From positions 26,495 to 90,494 of the forward strand of contig JAFZRV010000010.1 in the NCBI GenBank assembly GCA_017619655.1: 64,000 nt of DNA. Direction: 5' to 3'. Below are positions 1 to 7,525 of this stretch, in pieces. The notes beneath the pieces are model-generated. The model saw only the letters and a list, made by a program, of their open reading frames with translations, made no database searches and was not told the DNA's origin. Position 1 is the stretch's first letter. Every line of letters starts with the position of its first letter. This DNA comes from Bacteroidales bacterium. Lineage in GTDB: Bacteria > Bacteroidota > Bacteroidia > Bacteroidales > UBA932. A program made the position numbers and the translations under genes.

Positions 1-212
1 TCGATGACGCGCAGGAAATCCGAAGCGGGCATGTCCTTGACCTCGGAATTGACGCGGCAGTCGCTGCCGCAGTGGATGCAGGCGGCGTTGCAGCGCAGGG
101 TGCACTCCCAGAAGAGCTGCCGGAGGCGGTGCTCTTCAATCCGTTTATCCTGAAGCTTGGCAAAGAGTTCGAGTTTCAGCCGCTTGCCCGGGCCGACGTG
201 TTTCCCGGTCAT
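1..212 (-). CDS. Radical SAM enzyme of an rSAM/lipoprotein system (N-terminal part, cut by window edge)
   Basis: Only about the first 70 residues are in the window; the gene continues past position 1. Translation of the minus strand from the ATG at 212 gives a basic N-terminus followed by WECTLRCNAACIHCGSDC, which holds the CX3CX2C motif that binds the radical SAM 4Fe-4S cluster, with an extra downstream Cys. Its start overlaps the stop of the upstream lipoprotein gene by four bases (ATGA), so the two are probably translationally coupled. A radical SAM gene directly behind a dedicated lipoprotein matches the family pair annotated as 'radical SAM enzyme, rSAM/lipoprotein system' plus 'radical SAM-associated putative lipoprotein' in Bacteroidales. 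The reaction is unknown. The identification rests on the motif, the coupling and the partner; the C-terminal half, where auxiliary clusters would lie, cannot be seen. Confidence 0.85.
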   Translation of the reverse strand, partial: MTGKHVGPGKRLKLELFAKLQDKRIEEHRLRQLFWECTLRCNAACIHCGSDCRVNSEVKDMPASDFLRVI

Positions 213-700
213 TTCTTTTTCAGTTTGACGGTGGGAACATCCACTTTGGCACTTCCGGAGTACCAGGGATTCTTGTCCTGCTTGCTCTTTTCGAACTTGA
301 TGTCTACGAGGGTCGTGTTGCTTTCAAAATCGCCGCCGTTCGCAGGACCGTCTGAATCGTCGAACTGGATCTTGACCTGCGGATAGGGGAAATGCTGTCT
401 GTCAAAGAAATAGGTTCCCTTTTCGTCGGTCTTGAGCAAGACGCCGAAAGGATCGGAGCCGTATGGGGTGCCGGGGCTTCCTTGATAAATGCCGTAGAGG
501 CTGATGTCGATGTTGGGAATCGGATTGCCTTTTTCGTCAACAACCTTGCCCTTGACGGAATAGTGGGCCGTCGGGGTGCCATACATCAACATCCCCTTGA
601 AAGGATCGTCTTCGTTGTTGACTTCACTGCAACTGCCGATGCCCAGCAGGGTCAGCAGCAAGGTGAAAAAGCCGAGGCGGCGGGGTTTGCGGATTTTCAT
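209..700 (-). CDS. Radical SAM-associated putative lipoprotein
   Basis: A 163-residue protein starting at the ATG at 700. A basic hydrophobic leader ends in the lipobox-like IGSC with Cys24, so it is predicted to be lipidated and exported. Residues about 50-110 (VKGKVVDEKGNPIPNIDISLYG and on) resemble the carboxypeptidase-regulatory-like beta-sandwich common in Bacteroidota surface proteins. The C-terminus is Lys-rich. It overlaps the preceding mini-lipoprotein by four bases and the following radical SAM gene by four bases, so all three form one translational chain. By family context it is the putative partner or substrate of the radical SAM enzyme, but no modification or function is established. 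Because radical SAM enzymes are cytoplasmic, any modification would have to precede export. Confidence 0.8.
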   Translation of the reverse strand: MKIRKPRRLGFFTLLLTLLGIGSCSEVNNEDDPFKGMLMYGTPTAHYSVKGKVVDEKGNPIPNIDISLYGIYQGSPGTPYGSDPFGVLLKTDEKGTYFFDRQHFPYPQVKIQFDDSDGPANGGDFESNTTLVDIKFEKSKQDKNPWYSGSAKVDVPTVKLKKK

Positions 701-852
701 GGCATCAATTCGGGTTGGGTGGGGATGAGCTCTTCCTGCGCCGGCTTCTCCGGATCGCCTTTTGTGACGCGTTCCGGCAATACGATATCCCCGCAGCCCG
801 CTGCCAGAAGCAGCGTCAGCAGAAGGAGGATACAAGCCATTTTCGTTTTCAT
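697..852 (-). CDS. 51-residue mini-lipoprotein
   Basis: A short frame from the ATG at 852 encodes a 51-residue protein with a hydrophobic leader ending in LAAGC (Cys20), a clear lipobox. The mature part is only about 31 residues, Pro- and Glu-rich, with no further Cys. The stop codon overlaps the start of the next lipoprotein (ATGA), which supports the start and its membership in the operon. I recognise no family. It could be a small structural lipoprotein, a precursor peptide for the neighbouring radical SAM enzyme, or a leader whose translation feeds the downstream gene. The coupling is visible; the role is not. Confidence 0.65.
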   Translation of the reverse strand: MKTKMACILLLLTLLLAAGCGDIVLPERVTKGDPEKPAQEELIPTQPELMP

Positions 853-893
853 ACGAAGGATAGATGCAGAAAAGAGGTGAAATGTTGCGTCGG

Positions 894-1781
894 TCAGTGC
901 AGATTTCTGTAGTTGTAGGCTTCCCGGACGGCGCCGTCCTGCATCACGAGCAGGACAGGGAAGGAGCCGTTGGTGATGCGAAGGAAGTCGGCGGGCTCGA
1001 TGAAGTGGACCTCGTCGGGCACCAAGCCGGTTTCTCCGAAAAAGGCGGTGGTGTCGGTGTCGGCGCCGCGCCCGAAGATCACGATGACCGGTGCGTCGGA
1101 AAACTCCCCGCGTGCCCGCAGGACCGCCAGCTTCTGGGCCGACATCTTGCAGAAGGGGCACTTGAGGCTGTAGAAGCAGACCACGCGCCCGCCGTCCGCG
1201 ACGGATGCGGGCAGGAGTTCCGTGTCGAGGGCTTCCTGCAACGCCTGCTCGTTGTACAGCGCGTGCCGGGCATACGCATCGTAGCGCCAGTTGTCGGGCG
1301 GCGAAACGATGAGCACCGTGGCCAGCGGCACGAGGACGGCCAGGGCCAGCCACAGGCCTTTGCGCTTCAAGCGGAAGGGCTGCATGCGCGCGCCGAACAG
1401 CAGCAGGGCCAGCATGCCCGCATTCTTGAGCAGGGATTGCGCGGGGTTGAGGTCAACCCATTCGCCGAAGCAGTGGCAGTTGTCCTGCCGTCCCGCGAGC
1501 AGCAGTCCCGCCAGGAAGAGCGAGAAGCCGCCCAGCATCGCCAAACTGCCCCAGAAGGCCAGCCGGGGATAAAAGTTCCCGATCAGCAGCAGGCCCAGGG
1601 CATACTCCGCCGCGATCACGAGGCGGGCCAGCAGGTAGCTGGCGCCGAGGCTGAACCAGCCGAAGCTGAAGAGGTACATCTCGAACGAATCGATGTCGAC
1701 CAGCTTGGCTGTGGCGGAGCATAAAAAAAGTATTCCGAGCAGAGCCCGGAATACATACTTGGCGATTTGTGTTGTTTTCAA
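894..1781 (-). CDS. MauE/DoxX-type membrane protein fused to a thioredoxin-like domain
   Basis: A 295-residue protein. Residues 1-135 form four membrane segments of the MauE/DoxX type, including the characteristic Cys-His-Cys-Phe-Gly at Cys102/Cys104. After a fifth hydrophobic segment (about 142-160), residues 165-295 look like a periplasmic thioredoxin fold with an active-site CPFC at Cys208/Cys211. Such proteins pass electrons from quinones or membrane dithiols to exported thiols. The only start that keeps the first membrane segment is TTG at 1781, one base after the stop of the upstream Cys-rich lipoprotein, so translation probably depends on coupling. The context suggests it maintains the redox state of the small lipoproteins encoded around it. 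The class is well supported; the substrate is an inference. Confidence 0.82.
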   Translation of the reverse strand: MKTTQIAKYVFRALLGILFLCSATAKLVDIDSFEMYLFSFGWFSLGASYLLARLVIAAEYALGLLLIGNFYPRLAFWGSLAMLGGFSLFLAGLLLAGRQDNCHCFGEWVDLNPAQSLLKNAGMLALLLFGARMQPFRLKRKGLWLALAVLVPLATVLIVSPPDNWRYDAYARHALYNEQALQEALDTELLPASVADGGRVVCFYSLKCPFCKMSAQKLAVLRARGEFSDAPVIVIFGRGADTDTTAFFGETGLVPDEVHFIEPADFLRITNGSFPVLLVMQDGAVREAYNYRNLH

Positions 1782-1782
1782 A

Positions 1783-2004
1783 TTAGAAAATAACCGGCGT
1801 GCACTTGGTCTCCACGGTCACGTTGATGACAGGAACGGAAACCTTCTTGTTGAAGTCGGAGCACTTGTCACCGTCTTCAATCTGGATCGACTCCTCGTAG
1901 ACGACTTCGCCATTGTAGCTGGCGGAGCATTCGCAGTTCTTCGAGCAGCTGGCGAGGGTGAAGATGCCGGCAGCGATCAGCAGGGTAAACAAAACTTTCT
2001 TCAT
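1783..2004 (-). CDS. Cysteine-rich 73-residue lipoprotein
   Basis: A 73-residue protein with a typical leader and lipobox LASC (Cys20). The mature part has four more Cys (24, 26, 48, 68), high for about 53 residues, and ends in Phe. The Cys pattern and the adjacent membrane-bound thioredoxin fusion suggest disulfide formation or isomerisation in the periplasm. It starts only 20 bases after the encoded CCA end of tRNA-Ser with no terminator between, so it is probably the first protein gene of the transcript that runs to the radical SAM gene. I recognise no named family. Confidence 0.75.
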   Translation of the reverse strand: MKKVLFTLLIAAGIFTLASCSKNCECSASYNGEVVYEESIQIEDGDKCSDFNKKVSVPVINVTVETKCTPVIF

Positions 2005-2024
2005 AACTACTGTTTTTTAATAGT

Positions 2025-2115
2025 TGGCGGAGAGATCGGGATTCGAACCCGAGATACCCTTTTGGGGTATACACGCTTTCCAGGCGTGCCTCTTAAGCCA
2101 CTCGAGCATCTCTCC
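2025..2115 (-). tRNA. tRNA-Ser (GGA anticodon)
   Basis: The minus strand reads a complete class II tRNA: acceptor GGAGAGA, D-arm, anticodon stem-loop with GGA, a long variable arm (TACCCC...GGGTA), the T-arm GGTTCGAATCC and an encoded 3' CCA. The long variable arm and GGA anticodon identify tRNA-Ser reading UCC/UCU. Its 5' end lies just behind a short GAAA-capped hairpin, and the next protein gene begins 20 bases after the CCA. Confidence 0.95.
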
Positions 2116-2134
2116 AGGGTCCCTTTCGGGACCG

Positions 2135-2165
2135 CAAAGGTAACAAAATTTTTTAAGCCGACAAG
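2135..2165 (-). promoter_or_regulatory. Promoter for tRNA-Ser
   Basis: On the minus strand CTTG (2165-2162), a 19-base spacer and TACCTTTG (2142-2135) match the Bacteroidota primary-sigma consensus TTTG-N19-TAnnTTTG with one change. It overlaps the 3' end of purC. Transcription would begin around 2128 and run through a GGTCCC-GAAA-GGGACC hairpin (about 2117-2132) into the tRNA. Confidence 0.6.
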
Positions 2166-3094
2166 AAATTGTTGATGTTCTTCTCGATACGGCCTTCAAT
2201 GTCTTCGTCTTCGTGTTTTTGGAACTTTTCGCCGGTGATGTGCTCGTAGAGCTCGATGTAGCGGTCGGTGATGCCGGCCACGACCTCGTCGGTCATCGGG
2301 GGGACCTGCTGGCCTTCCTTTCCCTGGAAGTTGTTGGCCATCAGCCACTCGCGGACAAATTCCTTCGAAAGCTGCTTCTGGCGCTCGCCGCGGGCGAGGC
2401 GCTCTTCGTAGCCTTCCTTATAGATATAGCGCGAAGAGTCGGGCGTGTGGATCTCGTCCATCAGGTAGATCTTTCCGTCACGCTTGCCGAACTCGTACTT
2501 GGTGTCCATCAGGATCAGGCCGCGTTCCGCAGCGAGCTCCTGGCCGCGCTGGAAGAGCGCGAGCGTGTATTTTTCCAGCTGGGCGTAGTCCTCCGCGGAA
2601 ACCAGGCCCTGCGCGATGATCTCGGCGCGGCTGATGTCCTCGTCGTGCCCTTCGGCGGCCTTGGTGGTCGGGGTGATGATGGGGTGGGGCAGCTTTTCGT
2701 TCTCCCGCATGCCCTCGGGCAGCGCCTCGCCGCAGAGGGTGCGCTTGCCTTCCTTGTATTCGCGCCAGGCGTGTCCGGCGAGGTAGCCGCGCACCACCAT
2801 CTCCACCTTGAAAGGCTCGCAGAGGATGCCGACGGTAGCCATCGGGTCGACCTCGGCGATCTTCCAGTTCGGGACGATGTCGGCGGTCTTGTCGAGGAAG
2901 CTGGATGCAATCTGGTTGAGAACCTGACCCTTGCAGGGAATACCCTTGGGCAGGACCACGTCGAAGGCGGAAATGCGGTCGCTGGCGACCAGCACGATGT
3001 ATTTTCCACCGATGAAGTAGACGTCCCGGACCTTGCCGACATACTTGCCGGTCTGTCCCGGGAAATGGAAATCAGTGCGGGTAATGGCTTTCAT
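2153..3094 (-). CDS. purC: Phosphoribosylaminoimidazole-succinocarboxamide (SAICAR) synthase
   Basis: A 313-residue SAICAR synthase that joins aspartate to CAIR using ATP in purine biosynthesis. The N-terminal GKVRDVY and [13 protein letters not shown], the central [13 protein letters not shown] and the [13 protein letters not shown] segment are hallmark sequences of the family. The length fits the longer Bacteroidota/eukaryote-like form rather than the roughly 240-residue enzyme of E. coli. The ATG at 3094 overlaps the stop of the upstream amidophosphoribosyltransferase (ATGA), so the two purine genes are coupled; a GTG one codon upstream is less likely. Confidence 0.96.
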   Translation of the reverse strand: MKAITRTDFHFPGQTGKYVGKVRDVYFIGGKYIVLVASDRISAFDVVLPKGIPCKGQVLNQIASSFLDKTADIVPNWKIAEVDPMATVGILCEPFKVEMVVRGYLAGHAWREYKEGKRTLCGEALPEGMRENEKLPHPIITPTTKAAEGHDEDISRAEIIAQGLVSAEDYAQLEKYTLALFQRGQELAAERGLILMDTKYEFGKRDGKIYLMDEIHTPDSSRYIYKEGYEERLARGERQKQLSKEFVREWLMANNFQGKEGQQVPPMTDEVVAGITDRYIELYEHITGEKFQKHEDEDIEGRIEKNINNFLSA

Positions 3095-4878
3095 CACTTT
3101 TTCAGATATTCGTTCTCGTAATAATCAATATAGGCGCGGTTCAGCAGCTTGTAGCCGCCCGGGGTGGGGTAGTCGCCGCTGAAGTACCAGTCGCCCGGGT
3201 GGTTCGGGCAGGCCTTGTGCAGGCCCTCCAAAGACTGGTAGACGATCTCGACCTCGGCTTTCACGTCGTCGGTCTTGAGCAGCTCCACGATCTTGGCGCT
3301 GATCTCCTCGTCGGTGAAGGGGTCGTAGATGCGCCGGACGTAGTTGCGGTATTCGCCGGCAGGCAGTTTTTCCTGGGCCTTGCACTGGCGGTAGATCTCT
3401 TCGAGGATCCATTCCTGGCCCCGTTCCTGCAGCAGCGCCACGGCGGCGATGAAGGCGATGAACTCGTCGAGGCGGGCCATGTCGATGCCGTACCAGTCGG
3501 GATAGCGCACCTGCGGGCTGGAACTCACGATCACGATCTTCTTCGGATGGAGCCGGTCGAGGATGCGGATGATGCTCTCGCGCAGGGTGGTGCCGCGGAC
3601 GATGCTGTCGTCGATCACCACCAGGTTGTCGCGGCCCGGTTCGAGGGTGCCGTACGTGATGTCGTAGACGTGTCCGGCCAGGTCGTTGCGGGCGCTGCCT
3701 TCAGTGATGAAGGTGCGGAGCTTGATGTCTTTCGAAACCACCTTGTCGGCCCGCACGCCCGGGTAGAGGCTGCGTATGCCTTCGACCATGCCGTAGTAGG
3801 CCACTTCGGCGGTGTTCGGAATATAGGAGATGACGGTGTGCTCGATGTCGTTGTCGACGGCCTTGAGGATGCGATCGCGCAGCTGGAAGCCCAGTTTTTT
3901 GCGTTCCAGGTGGATGTCGCGGTCGTTGCCCCGGCTGAAGTAGATGCGCTCGAAGCTGCAGGCGGCCAGCTTGCCGGCCGGAATGATCTGCTGCAGGGTG
4001 CGTTCGGCGCGGCCGTTGACGATCAGGGCCTGTCCGGGCAGGAGCTCGTTGACCTGGTCGATCTCGGCGGCGAAGGTGGTCTGGAGCACGGGACGCTCGC
4101 TGGCGACGGCCAGCAGCTCGTCGTCCGCATACCAGAAGGCGGGGCGGATGCCGTTGGGGTCGCGCATGGCGAAGAGTTCGCCGCTGCCGGTCAGGCCGCA
4201 GACCACGTAGCCGCCGTCGAAGTGGGGCATGGTGGTCTGGAGCACGTTGGCGATCTTCACGTGCTGGTCGATATAGCGGGTGATATCCTTTCCTTCCAGG
4301 TTGAGCTTCTTGGCGTCCACGTAGTTGCGCTCGACTTCCCGGTCGAGGCGGTGGCCCATCAGCTCCAGCAGGATGTAGGCGTCGGCGTTGATGCGGGGGT
4401 ACTGCCCCTGGTCGGCCAGCATCGAAAAGACGTCCTCGATGTTGGTCATGTTGAAGTTGCCGCAGATGCAGAGGTTCTTGGCCTTCCAGTTGTTGCGGCG
4501 CAGGAAGGGATGCACGTATTTGATGCCGCTGCGGCCGGTGGTCGAATAGCGGAGGTGACCCATGTAGAGTTCTCCGATGAAAGGGGGCTGCTCGCCGGCG
4601 GGCGCGTCTTCGATCTGCCGGTGCACGTCGGCGAAGACGTTGGTGATGGCGTCCTTGCCGAGGGCTTTTTCACGGAACATGAATTCATGCCCCGGCTCGG
4701 TGACGAGCTTGACGCTGGCGATGCCGGCGCCTTCCTGCCCGCGGTTGTGCTGCTTCTCCATCATCAGATAGAGCTTGTTCAGCGCATAGAGTTCCGTACC
4801 GTATTTTTCCTTGTAATACTGAAGCGGCTTGAGCAGCCGGATCATGGCGATGCCGCATTCGTGCTTGATCTGTTCCAT
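3094..4878 (-). CDS. purF: Amidophosphoribosyltransferase, long Bacteroidota form
   Basis: A 594-residue class II glutamine amidotransferase fused to a phosphoribosyltransferase; it makes phosphoribosylamine, the first purine intermediate. From the ATG at 4878 the protein begins [12 protein letters not shown], so a seven-residue propeptide would expose Cys8 as the N-terminal nucleophile. An upstream ATG at 4893 is possible but would lengthen the propeptide. Conserved points include NRGQEGAG (45-52), [10 protein letters not shown] (106-115), the CGNFN loop near 139 and the PRPP-binding [13 protein letters not shown] (420-432). It is about 100 residues longer than E. coli PurF, with insertions and a C-terminal tail typical of the second Bacteroidota paralogue. 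It leads a two-gene operon with purC and diverges from the DUF486 gene. Confidence 0.9.
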   Translation of the reverse strand: MEQIKHECGIAMIRLLKPLQYYKEKYGTELYALNKLYLMMEKQHNRGQEGAGIASVKLVTEPGHEFMFREKALGKDAITNVFADVHRQIEDAPAGEQPPFIGELYMGHLRYSTTGRSGIKYVHPFLRRNNWKAKNLCICGNFNMTNIEDVFSMLADQGQYPRINADAYILLELMGHRLDREVERNYVDAKKLNLEGKDITRYIDQHVKIANVLQTTMPHFDGGYVVCGLTGSGELFAMRDPNGIRPAFWYADDELLAVASERPVLQTTFAAEIDQVNELLPGQALIVNGRAERTLQQIIPAGKLAACSFERIYFSRGNDRDIHLERKKLGFQLRDRILKAVDNDIEHTVISYIPNTAEVAYYGMVEGIRSLYPGVRADKVVSKDIKLRTFITEGSARNDLAGHVYDITYGTLEPGRDNLVVIDDSIVRGTTLRESIIRILDRLHPKKIVIVSSSPQVRYPDWYGIDMARLDEFIAFIAAVALLQERGQEWILEEIYRQCKAQEKLPAGEYRNYVRRIYDPFTDEEISAKIVELLKTDDVKAEVEIVYQSLEGLHKACPNHPGDWYFSGDYPTPGGYKLLNRAYIDYYENEYLKK

Positions 4879-4893
4879 CGGATGAGATTGCAA

Positions 4894-4950
4894 GGCGCAA
4901 AGATAATCAAAAGATGGAGATTTTGCATAAGTTTATGCTATCTTTGCGCC
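4894..4950. promoter_or_regulatory. Divergent promoters built on a 12-base inverted repeat
   Basis: GGCGCAAAGATA (4894-4905) and its exact reverse complement TATCTTTGCGCC (4939-4950) each contain a TATCTTTG -7 element, one facing purF and one facing the DUF486 gene. The repeat extends beyond the consensus into the start of each transcript (GCGCC). Between them lies a smaller palindrome, GCATAA-GT-TTATGC (4925-4938). No good -33 element was seen on either side. Confidence 0.6.
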
Positions 4951-4967
4951 CCGAAAAACATAATCCT

Positions 4968-5336
4968 ATGCAAGCCATCTGGACCATCCTGATGCTGGTC
5001 TGTTCCAACATCTTCATGACATTCGCCTGGTACGGGCACCTCAAGCTCCAGGAGATGAAAATCTCCACGGGCTGGCCGCTCATCGGGATCATCCTCTTTT
5101 CTTGGGGCATCGCCTTCTTCGAGTACTGCCTCACCGTTCCCGCCAACCGCATCGGCTTCTCGGGCAACGGCGGCCCCTTCAACCTGATGCAGCTCAAGGT
5201 CATCCAGGAAGTCATCTCCCTGACGGTCTTCTCCATCATCGTGATGTTCGTCTTCAAGGGCCAGCCGCTTCAGTGGAACCACCTGGCCGCCTTCGCCTGC
5301 CTGGTCCTGGCGGTGTTCTTCGTCTTTTTGAAATAA
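4968..5336 (+). CDS. DUF486 family small membrane protein (DMT-type)
   Basis: A 122-residue protein with four hydrophobic segments, matching the DUF486 family related to drug/metabolite transporters. The central WGIAFFEYCLTVPANRIG segment is the family signature. The ATG at 4968 follows the -7 element TATCTTTG (4939-4946) by about 21 bases; an earlier ATG at 4914 lies upstream of that promoter and is rejected. It is followed after 11 bases by the S41 peptidase gene. Substrate unknown; family membership is confident. Confidence 0.85.
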   Translation: MQAIWTILMLVCSNIFMTFAWYGHLKLQEMKISTGWPLIGIILFSWGIAFFEYCLTVPANRIGFSGNGGPFNLMQLKVIQEVISLTVFSIIVMFVFKGQPLQWNHLAAFACLVLAVFFVFLK

Positions 5337-5347
5337 ACGCGATTCAT

Positions 5348-6229
5348 ATGAAACAGATGATTCTTTGGGCATCGCTTGCGATGCTGGTCGTGGCCGGATG
5401 CGCACAGTCGGCCGAAAAGCAATATGTGCGCAAGGCGGTCCGGATGATGGACAAAGACGGCCTGTTTGCAGAAGGAATGGAATGGGAAACGGCGCGCAGC
5501 GCGGCGCTGGCGACCGAACCGGCCTCGATGGACGAGGCCTATGACGTGGTCCGCGAAGCGCTGAAGGTGGCCGGCGGCAAGCATTCCTTCCTGTGGACGA
5601 AAGACCAGATGGAAGAGCGGGCTGCCGAAGATGAAGCCACGGCGCCCTCCGTCGTGCTGCTGGAAGGCGACATCGCCGTCATTACGCTGCCCAGATTCAG
5701 CGGCCAGACGCAGGACGAGAACCGGCGTTACGCCCGGACCGTGCTGGATGCCCTGCCGGCATCCCTGTCCGGCGTGGTCATCGACCTGCGCGGCAATACC
5801 GGCGGCAACATGTATCCGATGATCGCGGCCGTGCACCGTTTCCTGCCGGACGACAAGATCCTTCGTTTCAAGAGCCGCAAGTTCAACATGCCGGTGACGA
5901 AAGACTATGTTCTGCGGACGGTCGACATCGAAGCGCAAGCGCAGATCGACTGTCCTGTCGCCATCCTGACCGACGAAAATACGGCCAGTTCCGGGGAGGC
6001 CACCCTGCTCTGCTTCAGGGGATTGGATTATGCCCGTTCGTTCGGTGCGCCCACGGCCGGCTACGCTTCCGCCAATCAGCCGAAAACCTTGCCCGACGGT
6101 TCCCGGCTCGTGCTGACCACGAGCTGCGACGTCGCCCGTACCGGCGAAATCTTCTGCGACGACCCGATCGCGCCGGACGTCGAGACCGGCCAGCCGCTCG
6201 AAGACGCACTGGCCTGGCTCAGACAGTAG
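5348..6229 (+). CDS. S41 family (tail-specific/IRBP-like) peptidase lipoprotein
   Basis: A 293-residue protein with a lipobox leader (VVAGC, Cys18), so anchored in the envelope. It has the S41 core: VVIDLRGNTGGNMYPM around residues 137-152, TDENTASSGEA with the likely catalytic Ser214/Ser215, and GAPTAGY, which resembles the IRBP-type subfamily rather than CtpA, whose equivalent region carries the catalytic Lys. No PDZ domain is visible. It probably cleaves peptides in the periplasm. Start at the ATG at 5348; the gene runs from the DUF486 gene, ending 10 bases before the convergent acyltransferase. Confidence 0.85.
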   Translation: MKQMILWASLAMLVVAGCAQSAEKQYVRKAVRMMDKDGLFAEGMEWETARSAALATEPASMDEAYDVVREALKVAGGKHSFLWTKDQMEERAAEDEATAPSVVLLEGDIAVITLPRFSGQTQDENRRYARTVLDALPASLSGVVIDLRGNTGGNMYPMIAAVHRFLPDDKILRFKSRKFNMPVTKDYVLRTVDIEAQAQIDCPVAILTDENTASSGEATLLCFRGLDYARSFGAPTAGYASANQPKTLPDGSRLVLTTSCDVARTGEIFCDDPIAPDVETGQPLEDALAWLRQ

Positions 6230-6239
6230 CGCCGAATCC

Positions 6240-7403
6240 TCAACCGACGAAGATCTTCCCCAGTTTGGGGATCTTTTGAAGGAATACGCAGGCGACCGCG
6301 ACCAGCACGTAGCTGATCAGGGCGGTGGCCAGGATCTGTACGGGTGTCGTCCAACTGCCGAGCAGGCCCTCATTTCCCAGTCCGAGCGTGTCGCGCAGCC
6401 AGGCGGATACGAAACTGAGCACCAGCAGGTGACTCAGGTACATGCCGTAGCTGGCCCGGGAAACGGGCAGCACGATCCCGCGGTAGAAGCGGCTGTCGGC
6501 CTGGCATTTCCGCAGGACCAGGATCCAGCCGATGGCCATCATCGCCACGCCGATGCTGTCGTTGAGCCATGGGGTCTCCCAAAGCGCCGCCAGCCCGACG
6601 GGGCCTTCCACCGGAAAGACGCCCTGCGCATCGGCGCCGACGCGGCGAAGGAAGCCGAAGACGCCGATGGCGAATCCGCCCAGAAAGACCGGCAGGGCGA
6701 TCGCCAGCGTCTTTTTCCAGGACAGTTCATCCACGAATTTTCGGAAATACAGGCCCAGCAGCAGGTAGCCGAGCATACCGCTGATATAATAGAACAGGCC
6801 GTACGTGTTCCAGCTCGCCTCGCCCCAGAGCGGATACTTGGCCGGATTGGGAATGCCGGACGGCCCGTAGATGACCGGCGCGGCGCCGCCCAGCCATTCC
6901 CGGATCAGGGGAATCAGCGTCGTGAACAGCCAGATGCCCAGATAGACCTGCAGTTCCCGCTTGCCCACTTTCTCCGCCCAGGGAGAGAGCAGCGGCATGA
7001 TCAGGTACAGGCCGACGAGCATATAGACGAACCAGAGGTGTCCCGCGGCATAATTGAAATTCCAGAGCAGGTCCTTGAAGTTCTGGACGGGCTCTCCCCA
7101 GACGAGCGCATAGACGACCGTCCAGAGCAGGAACGGAGCGAGGATACGCGCCGCCCGCCGGCGGAAGAATTCCCCGGCAGGATAGCGGAGCGGCAGCTGC
7201 AGGTAGCTGGACGCAATGACGAACAGCACGACCGCCGCCCGGGACAGCACGTCCAGGACAGCGACCCAGACGGCATCGGATTGCGTCAGGATCAGGGAGC
7301 CTTCGCCGCCCAGATAGAAGGGTTCCGTGCTGTGGGTCAGCATCACCAGAAAACAGGCTGTCAGGCGCAGCCAGTCAAGCCAAATCTCGCGTTTTTGTTC
7401 CAT
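6240..7403 (-). CDS. Acyltransferase 3 family integral membrane protein
   Basis: A 387-residue protein with about ten membrane segments. The N-terminal WLDWLRLTACFLVMLTHS carries the conserved Arg and His of the acyltransferase 3 family (OafA/NodX type), which moves acetyl or other acyl groups onto exopolysaccharide, lipopolysaccharide or other exported molecules. Late segments (MYLSHLLVL) also match. The ATG at 7403 is upstream of the first membrane segment and fits the family length. It stands alone, convergent with the S41 peptidase, and shares its upstream region with the divergent outer-membrane receptor operon. The acceptor cannot be inferred. Confidence 0.85.
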   Translation of the reverse strand: MEQKREIWLDWLRLTACFLVMLTHSTEPFYLGGEGSLILTQSDAVWVAVLDVLSRAAVVLFVIASSYLQLPLRYPAGEFFRRRAARILAPFLLWTVVYALVWGEPVQNFKDLLWNFNYAAGHLWFVYMLVGLYLIMPLLSPWAEKVGKRELQVYLGIWLFTTLIPLIREWLGGAAPVIYGPSGIPNPAKYPLWGEASWNTYGLFYYISGMLGYLLLGLYFRKFVDELSWKKTLAIALPVFLGGFAIGVFGFLRRVGADAQGVFPVEGPVGLAALWETPWLNDSIGVAMMAIGWILVLRKCQADSRFYRGIVLPVSRASYGMYLSHLLVLSFVSAWLRDTLGLGNEGLLGSWTTPVQILATALISYVLVAVACVFLQKIPKLGKIFVG

Positions 7404-7437
7404 AGGAAAGGATTTCGATCAGGCGAATATACGCATT

Positions 7438-7503
7438 TTCGTCGAAGAATCCGGCCGATTCGTCGAAAAAGCGGAGAGCCGGTGCGCCAGGCGGGTACTT
7501 TTG
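7438..7503 (+). promoter_or_regulatory. Promoter with candidate LytTR operator (two direct repeats)
   Basis: Two identical nonamers TTCGTCGAA lie at 7438-7446 and 7459-7467, exactly 21 bases apart and each followed by (G/A)AA. The -7 element TACTTTTG is at 7496-7503, 22 bases before the ATG of the receptor gene, and no -33 element is present. Two nine-base direct repeats about two helical turns apart are the known binding geometry of LytTR-domain regulators, and the operon encodes such a regulator, so self-activation is likely. Confidence 0.55.
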
Positions 7504-7525
7504 TGGCCAAGAAAAACACAAAGCC

